A stretch of DNA of 64,000 nt from Cryoendolithus antarcticus (GCA_002077065.1 NAJO01000026.1:1-64000), one strand, 5' to 3'. Shown: positions 50,825 to 63,879, counted from the stretch's first letter. Numbers and translations: made by a program. Notes: generated by a model from the letters alone, not told the origin.

Positions 50825-51386
50825 AGCTTCGATCAGGTGAAGGGTTTCTCGAGACTTCGCGAACCTCGAGAGACGCGACGTTACCAGTGCCTTGGGTTCG
50901 GTGACCGGGAAGCAGCTGCTTGCGGTGGAACGCCAGCGAAGGGTTGCAGACAGCAAAGAGAAGAAAGATGAACGAGTGTGAAGCTTACCGGGATGTGGTG
51001 GATGGAGGGTGGCTGGGGGTGAAGCTGCATGCAAACCTGCTTTCCCACGTCGTCGCAACGATTGCAGGCGCGGACCGTCTCTAAACACGAACGCGATACG
51101 ATGAAGCGGTGTGATGTTCCTCACGACAGCATAGGTGGGTGTGGAACGGGCTTTGAGATGTATTTGTCTGTGAATGGGTGTGTGGGAGAACGGGAGGCGC
51201 AATGGCAGTCTCGGAGCCGGCGAGTCAGGACCTTTCTGTCTCAAACAGCCGCTAGTCTCAGATAGGCCTTCTGTTTACTGTGCGCGTTCGTACTTCCTTG
51301 ATCTTGTATCTCTCAAGACACCTGCCTTCCGGCACCACACACTACGAAGAGCAATCCCTTCACTCCCACCGCTGAAATCTATCATC
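50825..51386. promoter_or_regulatory. Divergent promoter, Cys-rich surface protein / KEN-box protein
   Basis: 562 bp between two ATGs pointing apart. Both coding frames extend into it without a stop (to 51244 on the minus strand, from 51174 on the plus), but neither extension begins with a conserved start. No named site was recognised. Confidence 0.5.
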
Positions 51387-53348
51387 ATGCCACGCGTCAC
51401 CCGCGCCAAAGCCCACGCAATCGCCGAGGAGATGCATATCGACGAAGACGAGGTGCTGGCACTGAAGAGCGGCCCAGCAACGGAGAACCCCGGCACTCCT
51501 GAACCATCTGGATCGCAAAGACCAGCACTGGGCGAGCTGGCGCCCAACAGCGCTGGGAGTAAGGACGGTATAGAAGGAAATGAGGCGCTGAAGGGTGAGA
51601 GCAAGGCGCGCAAGGGAGGCCGTAAGGGGAAGGGCAAGAAGGAGGACCTCGGTGCGAGCACGATGACGCAGCCGGAGGATATTGAGGACTTGGCTGCGGG
51701 AGACGGTAAGCTTCACGGGAAGAGGTTCACGGGAAGATACGAGAAAGGAGAGCATTCGCTGACTAAAGCGATAGGTGACGTGACACAGCAGGAGACCGAG
51801 ATGTTCACGCCGTCAATGGACGATCTGGCAATCGCCACGGAGGACTTGACTTTGGGGGCACCACGCCCGGGCTCGCCAGTCGCGAGTGCGACGCCAAAAG
51901 TCCTTCAGCAGCTGCGCAAGGACACGCCAGGCAAGCGATCCACGAGTAACAAGGAGAATGTCGAGCCTGGCAATATCATGCATTCCCCGGCTCTGGCGCC
52001 AATGGAGCCGGTGGTCGAGCAGGGCGAGCCGATGGAGTCAACGCCTGTACCAGCAGGAACTCCAGTGCCCACTGAGATGCACAACGAGACACCCGTCGGA
52101 ACGCCACAGGAAACACTCGACGTGGTACCTGCAGACAGCTCGGTCGTCATACACCAGCAGAGCCCAATTGAAGCTCTGGACGAGCTAGACGAGGCGGTGG
52201 AGAAGGTGACAAACGAGATTCCCGAGGTTCAGGCATCGCCAGAGAAGAAGCGTAAGATATCAGTGGAGCGCAAGCCGGCTCATGCTTCCAAGCCAGCCCC
52301 TATTGTCAGACCGACCAAGGCAAGCCAGGCACGGCTTTCAATCGCACAAGGCGACAAGACCGATGCTGGCAAAGGCCCCTCACTCGGTCGACCAAGACCC
52401 TCGACCACACTCGGCCGCACAAGCAGCGTTCGCCAGAGCGCTGCACCTGCTACAATCGTCGGTCGCAGCAGCAGCGTTCGTCAGAGCACGGTGCAGCCCA
52501 CTGCCATGGACAAGCGTGTCACATCGACAAGTAGCAACACCAGCAACTTCAGGTCTTCGAGAATAGGCAGTGAAGCGCCGAGAGAGAGGAAGGAAGTCGT
52601 GATCCCGCATAGCAAGCCACGACCCATCTCCCTCTCCTTTCCAACTCCGCCACCACCACCAAAGAGCACGAAGCCAGCAACTAAGAGCTCGTTCCAGCTG
52701 CCTGGCGAGGCAGTGGCTGCTAGACTGAAGGCTGCTCGTGAGGAACGTCTCAAGCAAGACGCTGCGTCGGGCGAGAAGTCTGCGAGATCAGTATCAGGAA
52801 ATGCTGGTGGCAACGCCGAGCGCAAGCCTGGCTTCAAGGCCCGGCCGGTACCAGACATGCTCAAGAAGGCTCCTAGCGTTCGTCACACAGCCGCAAGTCG
52901 CGCACGGGAGTCCATCGCAGGTGGTACAATGCCGCCTTCAAGCAGCTCAGGGGGTCTGAAACGCTCCAGCACCGTGACGGGTGCCCGCCAACGCCCAATG
53001 AGCATGTCGCAAGCACCCGCTGGACTGCAGATATCCAAGCGTCCCACGCCACGTCTCAGCACAGCTGCGGCGCCGACGCAAGACATCAAGCGCATTACTT
53101 CTACCAGCTCTGTGGTAGGAGGCGGGTCAGTCAACAAGGGCAAGGAAGTCTTTGATCGCGTAGCCAATGCTAAGGCGAATGCTGAGAAGGACAAGAAGGA
53201 GAAAGGGGAGAATGCTAAGAGGGCTAGGACTGAGGCTGCCGAGCGCAGCAGGCAGATGAGTAGGGAGTGGGCTGAGAAGCGGAAGGCGAAGAAGGCTGGG
53301 CCACCAGCTCCTGCTACTGCCGTCGAGGCGCCGGCGGCTGCTGCTTGA
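51387..53348 (+). CDS. Disordered Lys/Arg-rich protein with KEN box, function unknown
   Basis: 653 aa from ATG 51387. Low-complexity Ser/Pro/Lys-rich throughout. Visible elements are a KEN box in TSNKENVEPG (about 188-197), a basic patch KKRKISVERK (NLS-like), two copies of GR-S/T-SSVRQS in tandem (about 348-368), a Pro run, SSFQLPGEAVAARLKAAREE, and a C-terminal charged helix (EVFDRVANAKANAEKDKKEK to AEKRKAKK). Similar LPGEAVAAKLKA and SREWAEK tails occur in other ascomycete hypothetical proteins, in my recollection. The KEN box and NLS suggest a cell-cycle-regulated nuclear protein, but this is inference. Confidence 0.6.
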   Translation: MPRVTRAKAHAIAEEMHIDEDEVLALKSGPATENPGTPEPSGSQRPALGELAPNSAGSKDGIEGNEALKGESKARKGGRKGKGKKEDLGASTMTQPEDIEDLAAGDGKLHGKRFTGRYEKGEHSLTKAIGDVTQQETEMFTPSMDDLAIATEDLTLGAPRPGSPVASATPKVLQQLRKDTPGKRSTSNKENVEPGNIMHSPALAPMEPVVEQGEPMESTPVPAGTPVPTEMHNETPVGTPQETLDVVPADSSVVIHQQSPIEALDELDEAVEKVTNEIPEVQASPEKKRKISVERKPAHASKPAPIVRPTKASQARLSIAQGDKTDAGKGPSLGRPRPSTTLGRTSSVRQSAAPATIVGRSSSVRQSTVQPTAMDKRVTSTSSNTSNFRSSRIGSEAPRERKEVVIPHSKPRPISLSFPTPPPPPKSTKPATKSSFQLPGEAVAARLKAAREERLKQDAASGEKSARSVSGNAGGNAERKPGFKARPVPDMLKKAPSVRHTAASRARESIAGGTMPPSSSSGGLKRSSTVTGARQRPMSMSQAPAGLQISKRPTPRLSTAAAPTQDIKRITSTSSVVGGGSVNKGKEVFDRVANAKANAEKDKKEKGENAKRARTEAAERSRQMSREWAEKRKAKKAGPPAPATAVEAPAAAA

Positions 53349-54983
<1,635 letters not shown>

Positions 54984-56155
54984 GGAGGATCCGTCTGGCG
55001 GCGGTGGTCGGAGAGGACAGGAGCAGGCGGGCGAGCCTCCGGACGTCTCGAGCGTGGGCTACGGCGGCTGGCAGACCTGTATTCACGCCATGTGGCATCT
55101 GCCGCCCTTATGTCACGCGCATCTTCTATCCTCCAAGGACTCAACTCCGCGCGAGAAAAGCATCCCCATAGTTCACCACTCACCCCCGGTGACGGATGCA
55201 TCACCCGTCAGCCCCCCCTGCAATGCGGCCTCAGGATAGCTCCAGGTCGTCCACATGGTGTCTCACTACCCACCCTCCCAGTAGCGGAGCGCAGCCCCGT
55301 CACCCGGCAGCATAGCACAGTACAATACCTGGCTGCCATCTAGCCTCCAAACCACTCACGTGATTAGTGTCTCACCCTCCCCCCCGCGCCAGCGCCGGAA
55401 TCCAACCCCGTACATACCCGCCCTCCAACCCCCAGCCGCGCACATGGAGTCTCACACCTTACTCCCTCCCCCATCCTCCTCCGACGTCACGCCAGGTAGG
55501 CGGCTGGACCCCCCGTTACAGCCCCGTTACAATGCTGCGCCCATAGTCTAGACCGCGCAAACAGCAGTTCGCATGAGTTTGTCTCACAAGTCAGCAACCG
55601 CGGTGTCTCAGATCTGCGTTTTGCGTCATCCTGGTCTATTTTCAATATTGACCCTCGCGGGACGTGAATGAGAGATCTGAGCCGTGAGTACAGTGTGTTT
55701 TGGGTGCGATGGCTGAGCTGCCGTGCGAGGTTGCAGCAAATGCATGGTGCTGTACGTAAAGATCGTCGTTGTTGAGTGGCGTACTCCACAATGAGACCGA
55801 ATTTGTGTGGAGTGAGTGCGTGCGTATACTTGGATGTTGAGATCGAGATCATGGATTTCGGTGTCTCGAACACGTGCGTCGCGCTGCGCGAACATGTGAT
55901 ACGTGCTTACCGTGAGAGCGAAGACGCAGCAGACGGAGGTGGACATGGCGGAAACATGAACGTGAGGTTAATCTTCATAATGAGCTTTGCTCAATGATTC
56001 TGGGGTATCCTACAAAAGCAATTGCAGACGCTAATAACACCACCCGTTTCAATTGGTCGTTGCCGTTTCCATTTCCATGTTCTTTTGCCAGTCGTGAAGT
56101 TTTGGCCTGCCAGCCCCGTGACCCATCCCATGGAAGAAAAGCCCATCTGTCGGTT
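54984..56155. other. Intergenic with degenerate C-rich repeat
   Basis: 1.17 kb between hem2 and the 3' end of the small Ser-rich gene. The first half is C-rich and contains GTCTCAC-bearing repeats (separate entry). The second half has only short frames. Confidence 0.5.
55250..55615. repeat. Diverged GTCTCAC-containing tandem repeat
   Basis: GTCTCAC occurs at 55260, 55369, 55449 and 55581, and GTCTCA at 55605. CACATGGWGTCTCAC is nearly identical at 55254 and 55443, and each copy is followed by pyrimidine-rich sequence (CCCTCCC), then CCCCGT with ACA soon after. I read this as an old array with a period near 80-130 bp, now poorly conserved. It is non-coding. Confidence 0.5.
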
Positions 56156-56746
56156 TCATGAAGCCTTCGCAAGCAGGTTGATCCAGCTTTTCCGTCGGCT
56201 CTTTTTCTCCTTCTCGGCCGGTAATGAAAGTGCTGAGCGGTTTGACTTGGTCTTCGTCAGAGCACTCATCCGATCCGAGTCCTTGCTGTCGACTCGGGGT
56301 GCGAGTTTCGGTCGCTGCGGCGTCTCCATCATCGCTAGCCAGGCCTCGAAGTCTGCTGAGCTGGCTTCTGTGACGGCGACTGTGGGTTGCTTGCTTGACA
56401 ATGAGAAGCGTTTCGCTGCTGAGTTGGACTTCTTGACTAGCGATCCGTCTATGGGGAGATGTGCGACTGGGAGTGCGTCTGTGGGAGCCTCATATTCGGG
56501 AGTGATTGTCTTCCGGTCGGTGGTCTCGCAGAACCGGACGGATTTGACTGATCGTAGAGAGGACCGTTCTGAGCCTCGGGTAGACGACCGCAGTGATGAC
56601 CGGAGTGAAGGTTGCGAGCCAAGAGTGTATACGCTTATGGATGAGCTTGCTCGGTTTGAGAGCATCGATACCGGTCGGTTGTCCATTTGGAAAGGCTCGC
56701 CGAGACTGAGCTCCAGAGGTGGTAGTACGAGTTGTGTGGCAGACAT
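56156..56746 (-). CDS. Small Ser/Arg-rich protein, function unknown
   Basis: 196 aa, ATG at 56744-56746. Opens LVLPPLELSLGEPFQMDN, then Ser/Arg-rich repeats (SLRSSLRSS, SERSSLRSV), the phrase VRFCETTDRKTITPEYEAP, a short acidic helix (DFEAWLAMMETP) and a basic C-terminus (KEKKSRRKSWINLLAKAS). No known domain. The R-x-x-S sites could be kinase targets. The minus frame is preferred over a longer overlapping plus frame because its composition and ordered motifs look coding. Confidence 0.5.
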   Translation of the reverse strand: MSATQLVLPPLELSLGEPFQMDNRPVSMLSNRASSSISVYTLGSQPSLRSSLRSSTRGSERSSLRSVKSVRFCETTDRKTITPEYEAPTDALPVAHLPIDGSLVKKSNSAAKRFSLSSKQPTVAVTEASSADFEAWLAMMETPQRPKLAPRVDSKDSDRMSALTKTKSNRSALSLPAEKEKKSRRKSWINLLAKAS

Positions 56747-59700
56747 TGTGAACGACTATATGATTTGCGTGCTCCGGCTGAGCCTTGTCGTGGTTGTTGC
56801 AGCTGCAGCTAGAATGCAGGATCACTCTACTGCTGACGGCGTGCTGCAAGGTCCTATTCGCGGAATGCGAAGGTGGAACGGACGAGTAGTGCTGGTGAAC
56901 GTGGAGCCGGTGGAAGTACTGTTGTCCTTTCGTGCGTCTGGTGGAAGATTGGTCTTGCTGTAGCGTTGTAATGTACAGTATAGTGCGGAGGAGTAGTGTT
57001 GGATGTTGTTATTAGCCGGTTAGATATAGAGCTGAGGGCTGACCGACAAACAGGGAAGGATATATAGTATCCATATGCAGGCCAATGTGGCAGCTGAGCA
57101 TAGACAAAACTCAAACAGAAAGGCGTTAGGAATTCTGGATCTGACCCACCTGAGTATCGCCATTACGAGGAGTTCAAGCACCGACTTGCGGCGCCATCTG
57201 CGGGCAAGGTTGCAGCGCAAAGTAAGTTTTGAGGCAAGTCTTTGCGCACCACCCTCGCGCGATTCGTGCCAAGCTGACCAGGATCCGCAATGAACACGAT
57301 GGCAAGCCCCAGAACAGGGCTAGGGCCAGTAACCGAAAATCCCATATGCGCGCCATCCGCAGATCTTGCCGGGTGCCGCGCCAAGCGCTAGAGCCAGTTG
57401 CCAGGCACGGCGCAGGCTGAGAACCAATTATCGTCATGCATTGCCGAGACTGGTAACGCCGCACATGGCAATTATTGAAGTTTCTCTTGGGGGCGGTATG
57501 CATTGCTGCGCTGGCCAGACCCGGGCGATAAACATGCTTAAGCCAGTCTGGTGCTGCGATGCGGAAAACAATGGCCTGACAGTGAGACAGTTAGCTGCCT
57601 GACCACGGCTTTACGGCCATAAGGCGATGCCCCGACCGTGCCAGGCGGATGGTACACCGTTGCAAAGAGCCTTCATCGTCCCCTGGTGCACGGCGCGGTC
57701 CAGGTGGATCAGGCCAGCAGTTCGGTAACGCCATCGTGCTTCATGACGAGTCTCCGGAAGCTCTGCGTGCGACTTCCGCTCGAGGGAGTGGAGCGGGCAG
57801 AGACTCAGGGGTCATCCTGGTTAGTGGCCCGAAATAGTAGCCGTGCGTGAAACAGAGCCGCACGACTCGCTCGAGCTGGAGAAAATGCCGTGCATAAGTT
57901 CGCTCTTGGCGGGGTGATGCGTTGAATGTGCCCAGTGGGAAGTGGAGGAATTGAGGGGCATCCATGTTCACAATGATACAGCAGGTGCAGTAGCTGCATC
58001 GACATTCTCGATCCGAGAGTTTCCCTGGCGAATGAGGGTCCGGTGACGAGGAAGCTGCTACTGTGCACCGCGCCTGGAGCCAAATGTCTGACACTGAAAC
58101 TCATCCACCTCTTTGACTTCACTTTCGACAAACTGTGTTGATGATAAATACTGCCCTGTCTACGAGGATGTTCCCAGTATGACTATCTTGCCGAGGCAAA
58201 GCATATTGCGCGATGGTTGGCGAGTCGACACTTGTGCAAATGCTCAGGCAAGATGGCGAATACGCCTGCATTTTTCGCCCAGCTGAGCATGCATCGTGCT
58301 TCTCCGCCAGCTGCCCATTTGCCTGACGTTCTCGTGACGCTGATGCATGCAGTGACAGCAACAACAGCTTGGTTGTGTTGTCTTGGCCCGGACACGCCTG
58401 GTGACTACCTACATTGTCGATCCGACATACATCCCGTCTCTACACCTCATCATGCATCGCAAGGAGTCTTCGCCATAGAATCTACCACACCGCCAAGACA
58501 CCGATTTGCATTGCTGGCAGCACACAGCGACATCTCCTGCTGCTCCGCCACACAAGGTGGCACGGCCTTCCTTTTCCCTTCCAGAATGTCTTACACAGAC
58601 AGGTTCGCCCTGTCAACACACCCCGATCATGCCACATGTTCGCAGCCGTGTCTCAGCACAGCAATCCCAGGAATATGGGAGATCTAGATCCGTGTCTCGA
58701 ACTCTAAAATCTCGGATGCTGGTTCTATGATGCTGAAGCGGGCTCTTGCTGACTACGGGCTGGAAAGAGACTGCGCATGCGCGTATGCGATGCGAATAGA
58801 GGTCAGACTGTCTCATCGACGCTTCCACGTGGGTTCCGTACGGCTGGGACACGACGGGTGTCGGGGGATACTGCGATGCGATGATGAAAGATGTCTTAGA
58901 GGGCTGATGGATTGCCGCGGCCAGTCCAGCGGCAGTTGCTTGCGTCGATCGATACCTTACAGTATTCGCATGCGATGCGAGAGATGTCTCATTGTCGACG
59001 TCGCCACGTGGGTTCTGTCCGGCTGGAACACGTAGCGGGGGGCGGGGGACTATGCGGTGCGATGAAGGAGTCGTCCCCAGCAGGCTGAAGTGTGGTCGCG
59101 GCCATTCTCATTCTTGCGGCAGTTAATCTCACCGACGAATGTCTTACCAGGCGAAGGTACTGTGATGTTTGATTCCAGTCCGGTGGTTTCATGCGTCGCA
59201 ACCGGCAACTCAATATCGAGGCCTCACGATGTTGTTTGTCCGGTCTATTGCAGAGCTAATGGATTGTCAACAAATGTCTTACAATACTGTGGTTCGGGTG
59301 CCACTTCGGTCGTTGCACGCTGTGCGATGCTAAGACATGCCAGACTCTCGCCATCGAGTCGACCTGTCGAAGTCGTTGTCCTCGGCGATGTCTCACAGTA
59401 CCGAAATCGGCCTGACAGTATCAGGCAACATTACGAGGTGCCTCGGGAGAGCTTCAGCGTAGCACCGCAGCAGCGCTGTCGTGAGTATGCAAGTCGACTA
59501 AGTGCGCGAGTCTGGACCATTGCGCCATGCAATGCAATGTAGGCACCATCCCCTCCCGTCACTTCTACTTGCACACGTCGCCAAGCCCCGGGCTGGGGGA
59601 AGAAATTATGGTAAAGTATTTGCAATTTCAGAACTCTGTGAGGCAGTGGGCAAGAAGATGAGAGAAGAGACGAATTACCAATGATCAAGACTCCATTACC

Positions 59701-60108
59701 AGGGTATATGAATACCACCTTCGCTTTTGCCAATCGCTGTGGCAACGCCTTGCTGTACCACCTAAAGCTCAACTCGAGGAAATATGCAAGCCGCTTCTGA
59801 ACCTCAGTCTCCGCCGTTCTCGTGCGAAGGCAGCACTGCATACGATCTTCAATTATAACCGGTAGCTGCACGAAGGACCCAGCCAATGCACCATGTCAGC
59901 TCGGCCGCTCGGTCCGCGGCACCATCTCAGCCCTGACTGGCAGCGAATGCGCGCACATGGCTCGGCGTGCCAACAATCTTCATGCTTTGATGATTCTGGT
60001 ATTGGGGTGGGCTGTAGCCACGTGTCAGCACGACAAGCACGATTTGGTCGGTGATAGATAGTAATACTTGATAAGTGCTGCTGAGTCAGTGAACGAAGCA
60101 TGGACGAT
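56747..60108. other. 3.4-kb gene-poor region
   Basis: Many short frames on both strands but none with conserved motifs, and no RIP signature (CA and TG are common). The promoter of the small Ser-rich gene is at the left edge and the 3' flank of the septin at the right edge. An imperfect tandem duplication lies at 58.8-59.15 kb. No tRNA-like B box or transposon end was recognised. Confidence 0.55.
58771..59146. repeat. Imperfect ~180-bp tandem duplication
   Basis: Copy 1 (about 58771-58964) and copy 2 (about 58966-59146) share, in order, GCGATGCGA, TGTCTCAT, CACGTGGGTTC (58826 and 59005), GGCTGGRACACG, TGCGRTGCGATGA, CGCGGCC (about 58915 and 59096), GCGGCAGTT and a final TCTTA/CCTTA. The offset is constant at 179-180 bp with moderate divergence. 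Each copy holds a CACGTG palindrome. Non-coding. Confidence 0.7.
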
Positions 60109-61479
60109 CTAGTACCCGTTCATAGTCATGCGGTTGGCACCGGGGACGCCGCTGCCGCGCGACAGTTCACGTTCTGCGGAAGGCGAGATGGGCCGCGAGC
60201 CGCCAGCGCCCATCTGTGCTGAGGACTCCTTGAGAGCCATGAGCTGCTTAGCGCGGAAGCCTGTGGTGCACTGTCAGTGATTGGAACCTTCAGCACTTGG
60301 TAAGCCATGACATACCCTCGTAGTGGATCTGGCTGGTGGTCTCGATCAAGTCTTGCAGATGCGTGCGAGTGAGGAAGTCGCGGAGGTAGACGAATTCGCA
60401 GTGTCTCTCGTCCTCTACATTGATCGTCCCCCATCGGTTTTGACGGGCTGGCACATTGCGGCTGTGATCCTGTCAGTGCTAGCTCATGAGACTCATCCTG
60501 CATCGACACTCACCCATTGATATTCATGGTGTGCTCCGACCCGACGACAGCGAATGGAATGATGTCCTTGATTTGCGAGTTGAGTGCAGCCTCCTCTGAG
60601 TCGTACTCCTCGTTGTCATATGGGTACATCCTGATGTTGTGGAACGCGAACTCTTCCTTGATGCGATCCTTGAACGCCTGGCGCTCTTCAAGTGTGAGGG
60701 AGTCAGCCTTGGCGATGACTGGCACAACGTTGACGGTCTCGCTGAGCTTCTTCAGCACCACAATGTCGATGGGTCGCAGAGCATGACCGGATGGGCTGAT
60801 GAAGTACAGACAGCAGTGGATGCGGGTGTCCTGGATATAGCGCTCACGCTGTGCGGTAAGCTCCTTCCTCAAGTATGCCGAGTGCTGGTCCTTGATGTAC
60901 TTGACGATCGGGTCCCAGCAGCGGTCATTGTTGACAAGGTCGCCGTATCCTGGCGTATCAACGATGTTCAGGCGCAGACGCACGCCGTTCTCCTCGATGA
61001 CATGGGTGACGGCCTGGATCTCGGTGGTCTGGCGAATGGGCTCAGCTGGGGAGAGGCGGCCCTTCGACTTGACGAGGTTGGACGCGAAGATGGTGTTGAT
61101 GAGTGTCGACTTGCCGAGACCGGTCTGACCTGTGACGAGGGTTGTAAGCACCTGTCCTCTGGTTCAACTCCCCGCACAAGTCGATGAGCCTGTCCTCTTA
61201 TCGCGCTCATGCAGCAGCTAACGCACACCGCCTTCCTAGCTCGTGTGCTTCCTCCAACGTATGCCTGCAATGCGGGCTGCTGCTGCTGCTGCCGCCGTCG
61301 CCATCTTCGAAAGCGCATACGGGTGTCTTTCACTTACCAACGCAGATGACATTGAACTGAAACCCTCGCTTCACCAACTTCTTCTCGATCTGCTGAGTGA
61401 TGCTGTCGAAACCGACATGGCTCTTCGGGAAGACACTGCCGGTCGGGTGAGCCTGCTGAGGCGATCCTACTGAAGCCAT
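60109..61479 (-). CDS. Core septin, probably AspB/Cdc3-type
   Basis: Four exons in transcript order, 61479-61338, 61129-60514, 60461-60316 and 60260-60109, 351 aa. Introns are 208, 52 and 55 nt, all GT-AG. Septins are GTP-binding proteins that assemble into heteropolymer rings and bars at septa and hyphal tips. HVGFDSITQQIEKKLVKRGF opens the core. The P-loop GQTGLGKST is completed across the first splice. DTPGYGD (switch/G3), AKAD (G4) and the septin-unique block near the C-terminus (CEFVYLRDFLTRTHLQDLIE) are intact. The tail is short, without coiled coil, ending NRMTMNGY. That tail and the P-loop flank fit Pezizomycotina AspB in my memory, but a Cdc10-type cannot be ruled out. The frame is open above the chosen ATG, so a 5' exon is possible. 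Confidence 0.9.
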
Positions 61480-61840
61480 TGCGTCGTTCGTGTCCTTGTC
61501 CGAGATGGGGTCGTTGCGCGATATCGCTGTCTGCTGGTAGAGGGACAGCAGACGTGGTCAATGGCTTGAGCAGGTGGTCGAGGCGATGGTCGCTGTGAGT
61601 ACGGTTGTGTTGTGGACTTGGAGGAGGGAGGCGATGAGCAGAACGTGATAACGCCGTTATGGAATGGCAGTTGCGATTGCTAGTTTGGCGTATTCAGGGA
61701 AAGGGGAATAGAGCTGGCCAATCGGAAGGTGCCGAGGCACTCCCGATCGGCATCCCAGAGATGAACATTGAAGCTTGCTCCGAGGATTGGACAACTGACT
61801 ACGACAACGTACTTACTACAAGACGACTACGCCTGCCATC
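61480..61840. promoter_or_regulatory. Divergent promoter, septin / mrpl32
   Basis: 361 bp between the septin and bL32m ATGs, transcribed apart. CT-rich sequence just upstream of the septin (minus strand near 61540-61570) could be a splice acceptor tract of an upstream septin exon. No named element was recognised. Confidence 0.5.
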
Positions 61841-62409
61841 ATGGCTGCCTGCAACATAGCTCCATCGCCATCATTCCTCGCCGCGTTCCTTCCTGTTGCA
61901 CGCGCGACACTCCTCCCACAGCTCCCCCGAACAACTAGCCGAAGCCATGTCGCCAGTCGCATCGCCTCGCTTTGGCAATTACGATCGAGTCTACTCCCGG
62001 CAGCACTCATACCTATACCTGGGATACTAGAGGGACTATGGGAGGGGATCCTACGTGCGGTACCGAAGAAGAAGACAAGTCATATGTATGCTGCCCAGGG
62101 CCATCCACGCATGTGACGCCGTACTCACTGTTCCACAGGAAGAAGCGGCATCGATTCATGGCAGGCAAAGGCTTGAAAGATGTCACAGCACTCAATAAGT
62201 GTAGCGCATGTGGGAAGCTGAAACGAGCGCATGTGCTATGTCCGTATTGTGTGCAGAGTATACGGCAGTGGTTTGGGAATGGATTCAAGACGGAGGCTGA
62301 AGTCAAGGCGCAGAAGGATGCGCAATGGGACGAGATGAATGAACGGCTGCAGAAGGCTGGACGGAAGCCGCTGCTGAAGGAGGATGTGGAAGACTTGGCA
62401 AGGACGTGA
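61841..62409 (+). CDS. mrpl32: Mitochondrial large-subunit ribosomal protein bL32m
   Basis: Two exons, 61841-62085 and 62139-62409 (53-nt intron, GTATGC to TTCCACAG), 171 aa. A structural protein of the mitochondrial 54S subunit. The N-terminal ~75 residues are rich in Ala/Leu/Arg/Ser without acids early on, a presequence; in yeast it is matured by the m-AAA protease. The splice joins VPKKKTSH to MKKRHRFMAGKGLKD, restoring the L32 core. CSAC and CPYC (separated by KLKRAHVL) form the zinc ribbon. A charged C-terminal extension (WDEMNERLQKAGRKPLLKED) is common in fungi. Confidence 0.93.
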
Positions 62410-62660
62410 ACCGCGTGAATGAGGAAGCATTTATCGATCTTGTCTGCGCACTTTGCATGACGGACCTCGCCGAGTGTGCATGGCGGCAGCATTGCGTATA
62501 GAACAGTGTATACCACAATTTTACAAAACAAATCGAGCTTCCCCAAGCATGTGACACCGTGACTCTAACGTGAGTCGGTCCACGAACGCGATCGCGAATC
62601 CAACATCAAACCTCAAGAATTTCTCCAAGATCGCCATGTAGACTTCTCATCCAACTCACA

Positions 62661-63879
62661 ATGTCCAAACAATTCCTCCAAACGCACACAATCTCCTCCG
62701 CCCACATCACCGACATCTTCAGCCTCGCCGTCACACCCACAGCTCTGATCTCAGCATCCGGATCATCGTCCATCAGAATCCACACTACAGCGACAGGCAC
62801 GCAAATTCACGCCGACAGTGCAGTCGAAGAGAATCCTTTCCCGCTTGTGCAGACCATCGAGAAGGCACATGCACTAGGTTGTCACCATGTCTGCGCTGCT
62901 GCTGAGGGGAAGGTGTTTGCCACTTCGGGATTTGAGGGCGATGTCAAGGTTTGGGAGGTGAAAGAGGGAGGGGAGGAGTGGACGCTGAGGGGGACGCTGA
63001 AGGGTAAGTTTCATTGTCGACTGTGATTCATATAACGCTGACGATGTTAGACGACAAGGTAGGCGAGCATTGGGCGTTGGCTCTGAGTCCAGATGGCTTG
63101 TTCCTGGCTGCAACGACCTACGATGGACGTGTCAACGTCTACGACACCTCTAAGATCATTGGCGAAATCAAGAATGCACCGAAGGTCGTGCAATTCGAGA
63201 CAAAGGGCAGCTTTGGAATGTGTGTGGACATCGTAAGGACTTTTCTATCCGTCGAAGTTCCAGCGCATACTGATCACTGGTATACAGTCCCCCAATGGTG
63301 AAATGACGGCCTCCGGTCACCAAAATGGCAGCGTCTACATCTTCAACAACGCCACGAAACGCCTCGCCCACTCGCTTAGCGGTCTCGTCAAGCCGGTACG
63401 AGTAGTAGCTTTCAGTCCCGCGAACAAGTACCTGGCAGCTGCTGGAGATGCTCGACTGATCGCACTCTACGACACGCAATCCGGGAAGCAGGTAGCAAAT
63501 CTTACCGGCCACTCGAGCTGGATCATGAGTCTGAGCTGGAACTGGAGTGGAGAGTACTTGCTCAGTGGGTGAGTAGACTGCTTTGCGCAAAGCTGCCAGA
63601 CTAACCTGCTAACCCTTGACAGTTCATACGACGGCAAAGCGAAGATCTGGTCACTCGACCGCAGAGAATGCGTGGCTACGCAAACAGAGAGCGAGAAGTG
63701 TCTTTGGGCGGTCAAGTGGCTACCAAAGTCTGCTAGTGCGAGGTGAGTGGACTACTGTAGAGGACACGCTGTTTCAGGTGCTGACAGAACTTTGCAGGAA
63801 CGAGCGCAGCATAAGCGGCAGGATGCGCGGGTGGTGGGACATAACGAGCTCGCGACAGCGATCGGCAAGTATCACTTAG
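62661..63879 (+). CDS. ski8: WD40-repeat protein, Ski8/Rec14-like, 3' end uncertain
   Basis: Exons 62661-63003, 63051-63232, 63288-63568, 63623-63742 and probably from 63798; introns of 47-55 nt, all GT-AG. Ski8 is a beta-propeller subunit of the Ski complex that feeds cytoplasmic mRNA to the exosome; its orthologues also act in meiotic recombination. WD-like blades appear as AHITDIFSLAVTPTALISAS, DVKVWEV, WALALSPDGLFLAATTYDG, TASGHQNGSVYIFN, VRVVAFSPANKYLAAAGD and SYDGKAKIWSL. After KWLPKSASAR the family ends with a short FYRE-type blade; here the only in-phase continuation is RNERSIS and then unrelated residues to TAG at 63877-63879, so the last blade looks lost or my last splice is wrong. 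Confidence 0.8.

Noticed and set aside
50825..51244. 140-codon N-terminal extension of the Cys-rich surface protein
   Set aside because: It does not start with ATG and would bury the clear signal peptide at MRDFAAW; treated as 5' leader.
56022..56963. 313-codon plus-strand open frame opposite the small Ser-rich gene
   Set aside because: It has no conserved motif and its composition looks like the reverse complement of Ser/Arg codons. The minus frame has ordered motifs and a sensible start and stop.
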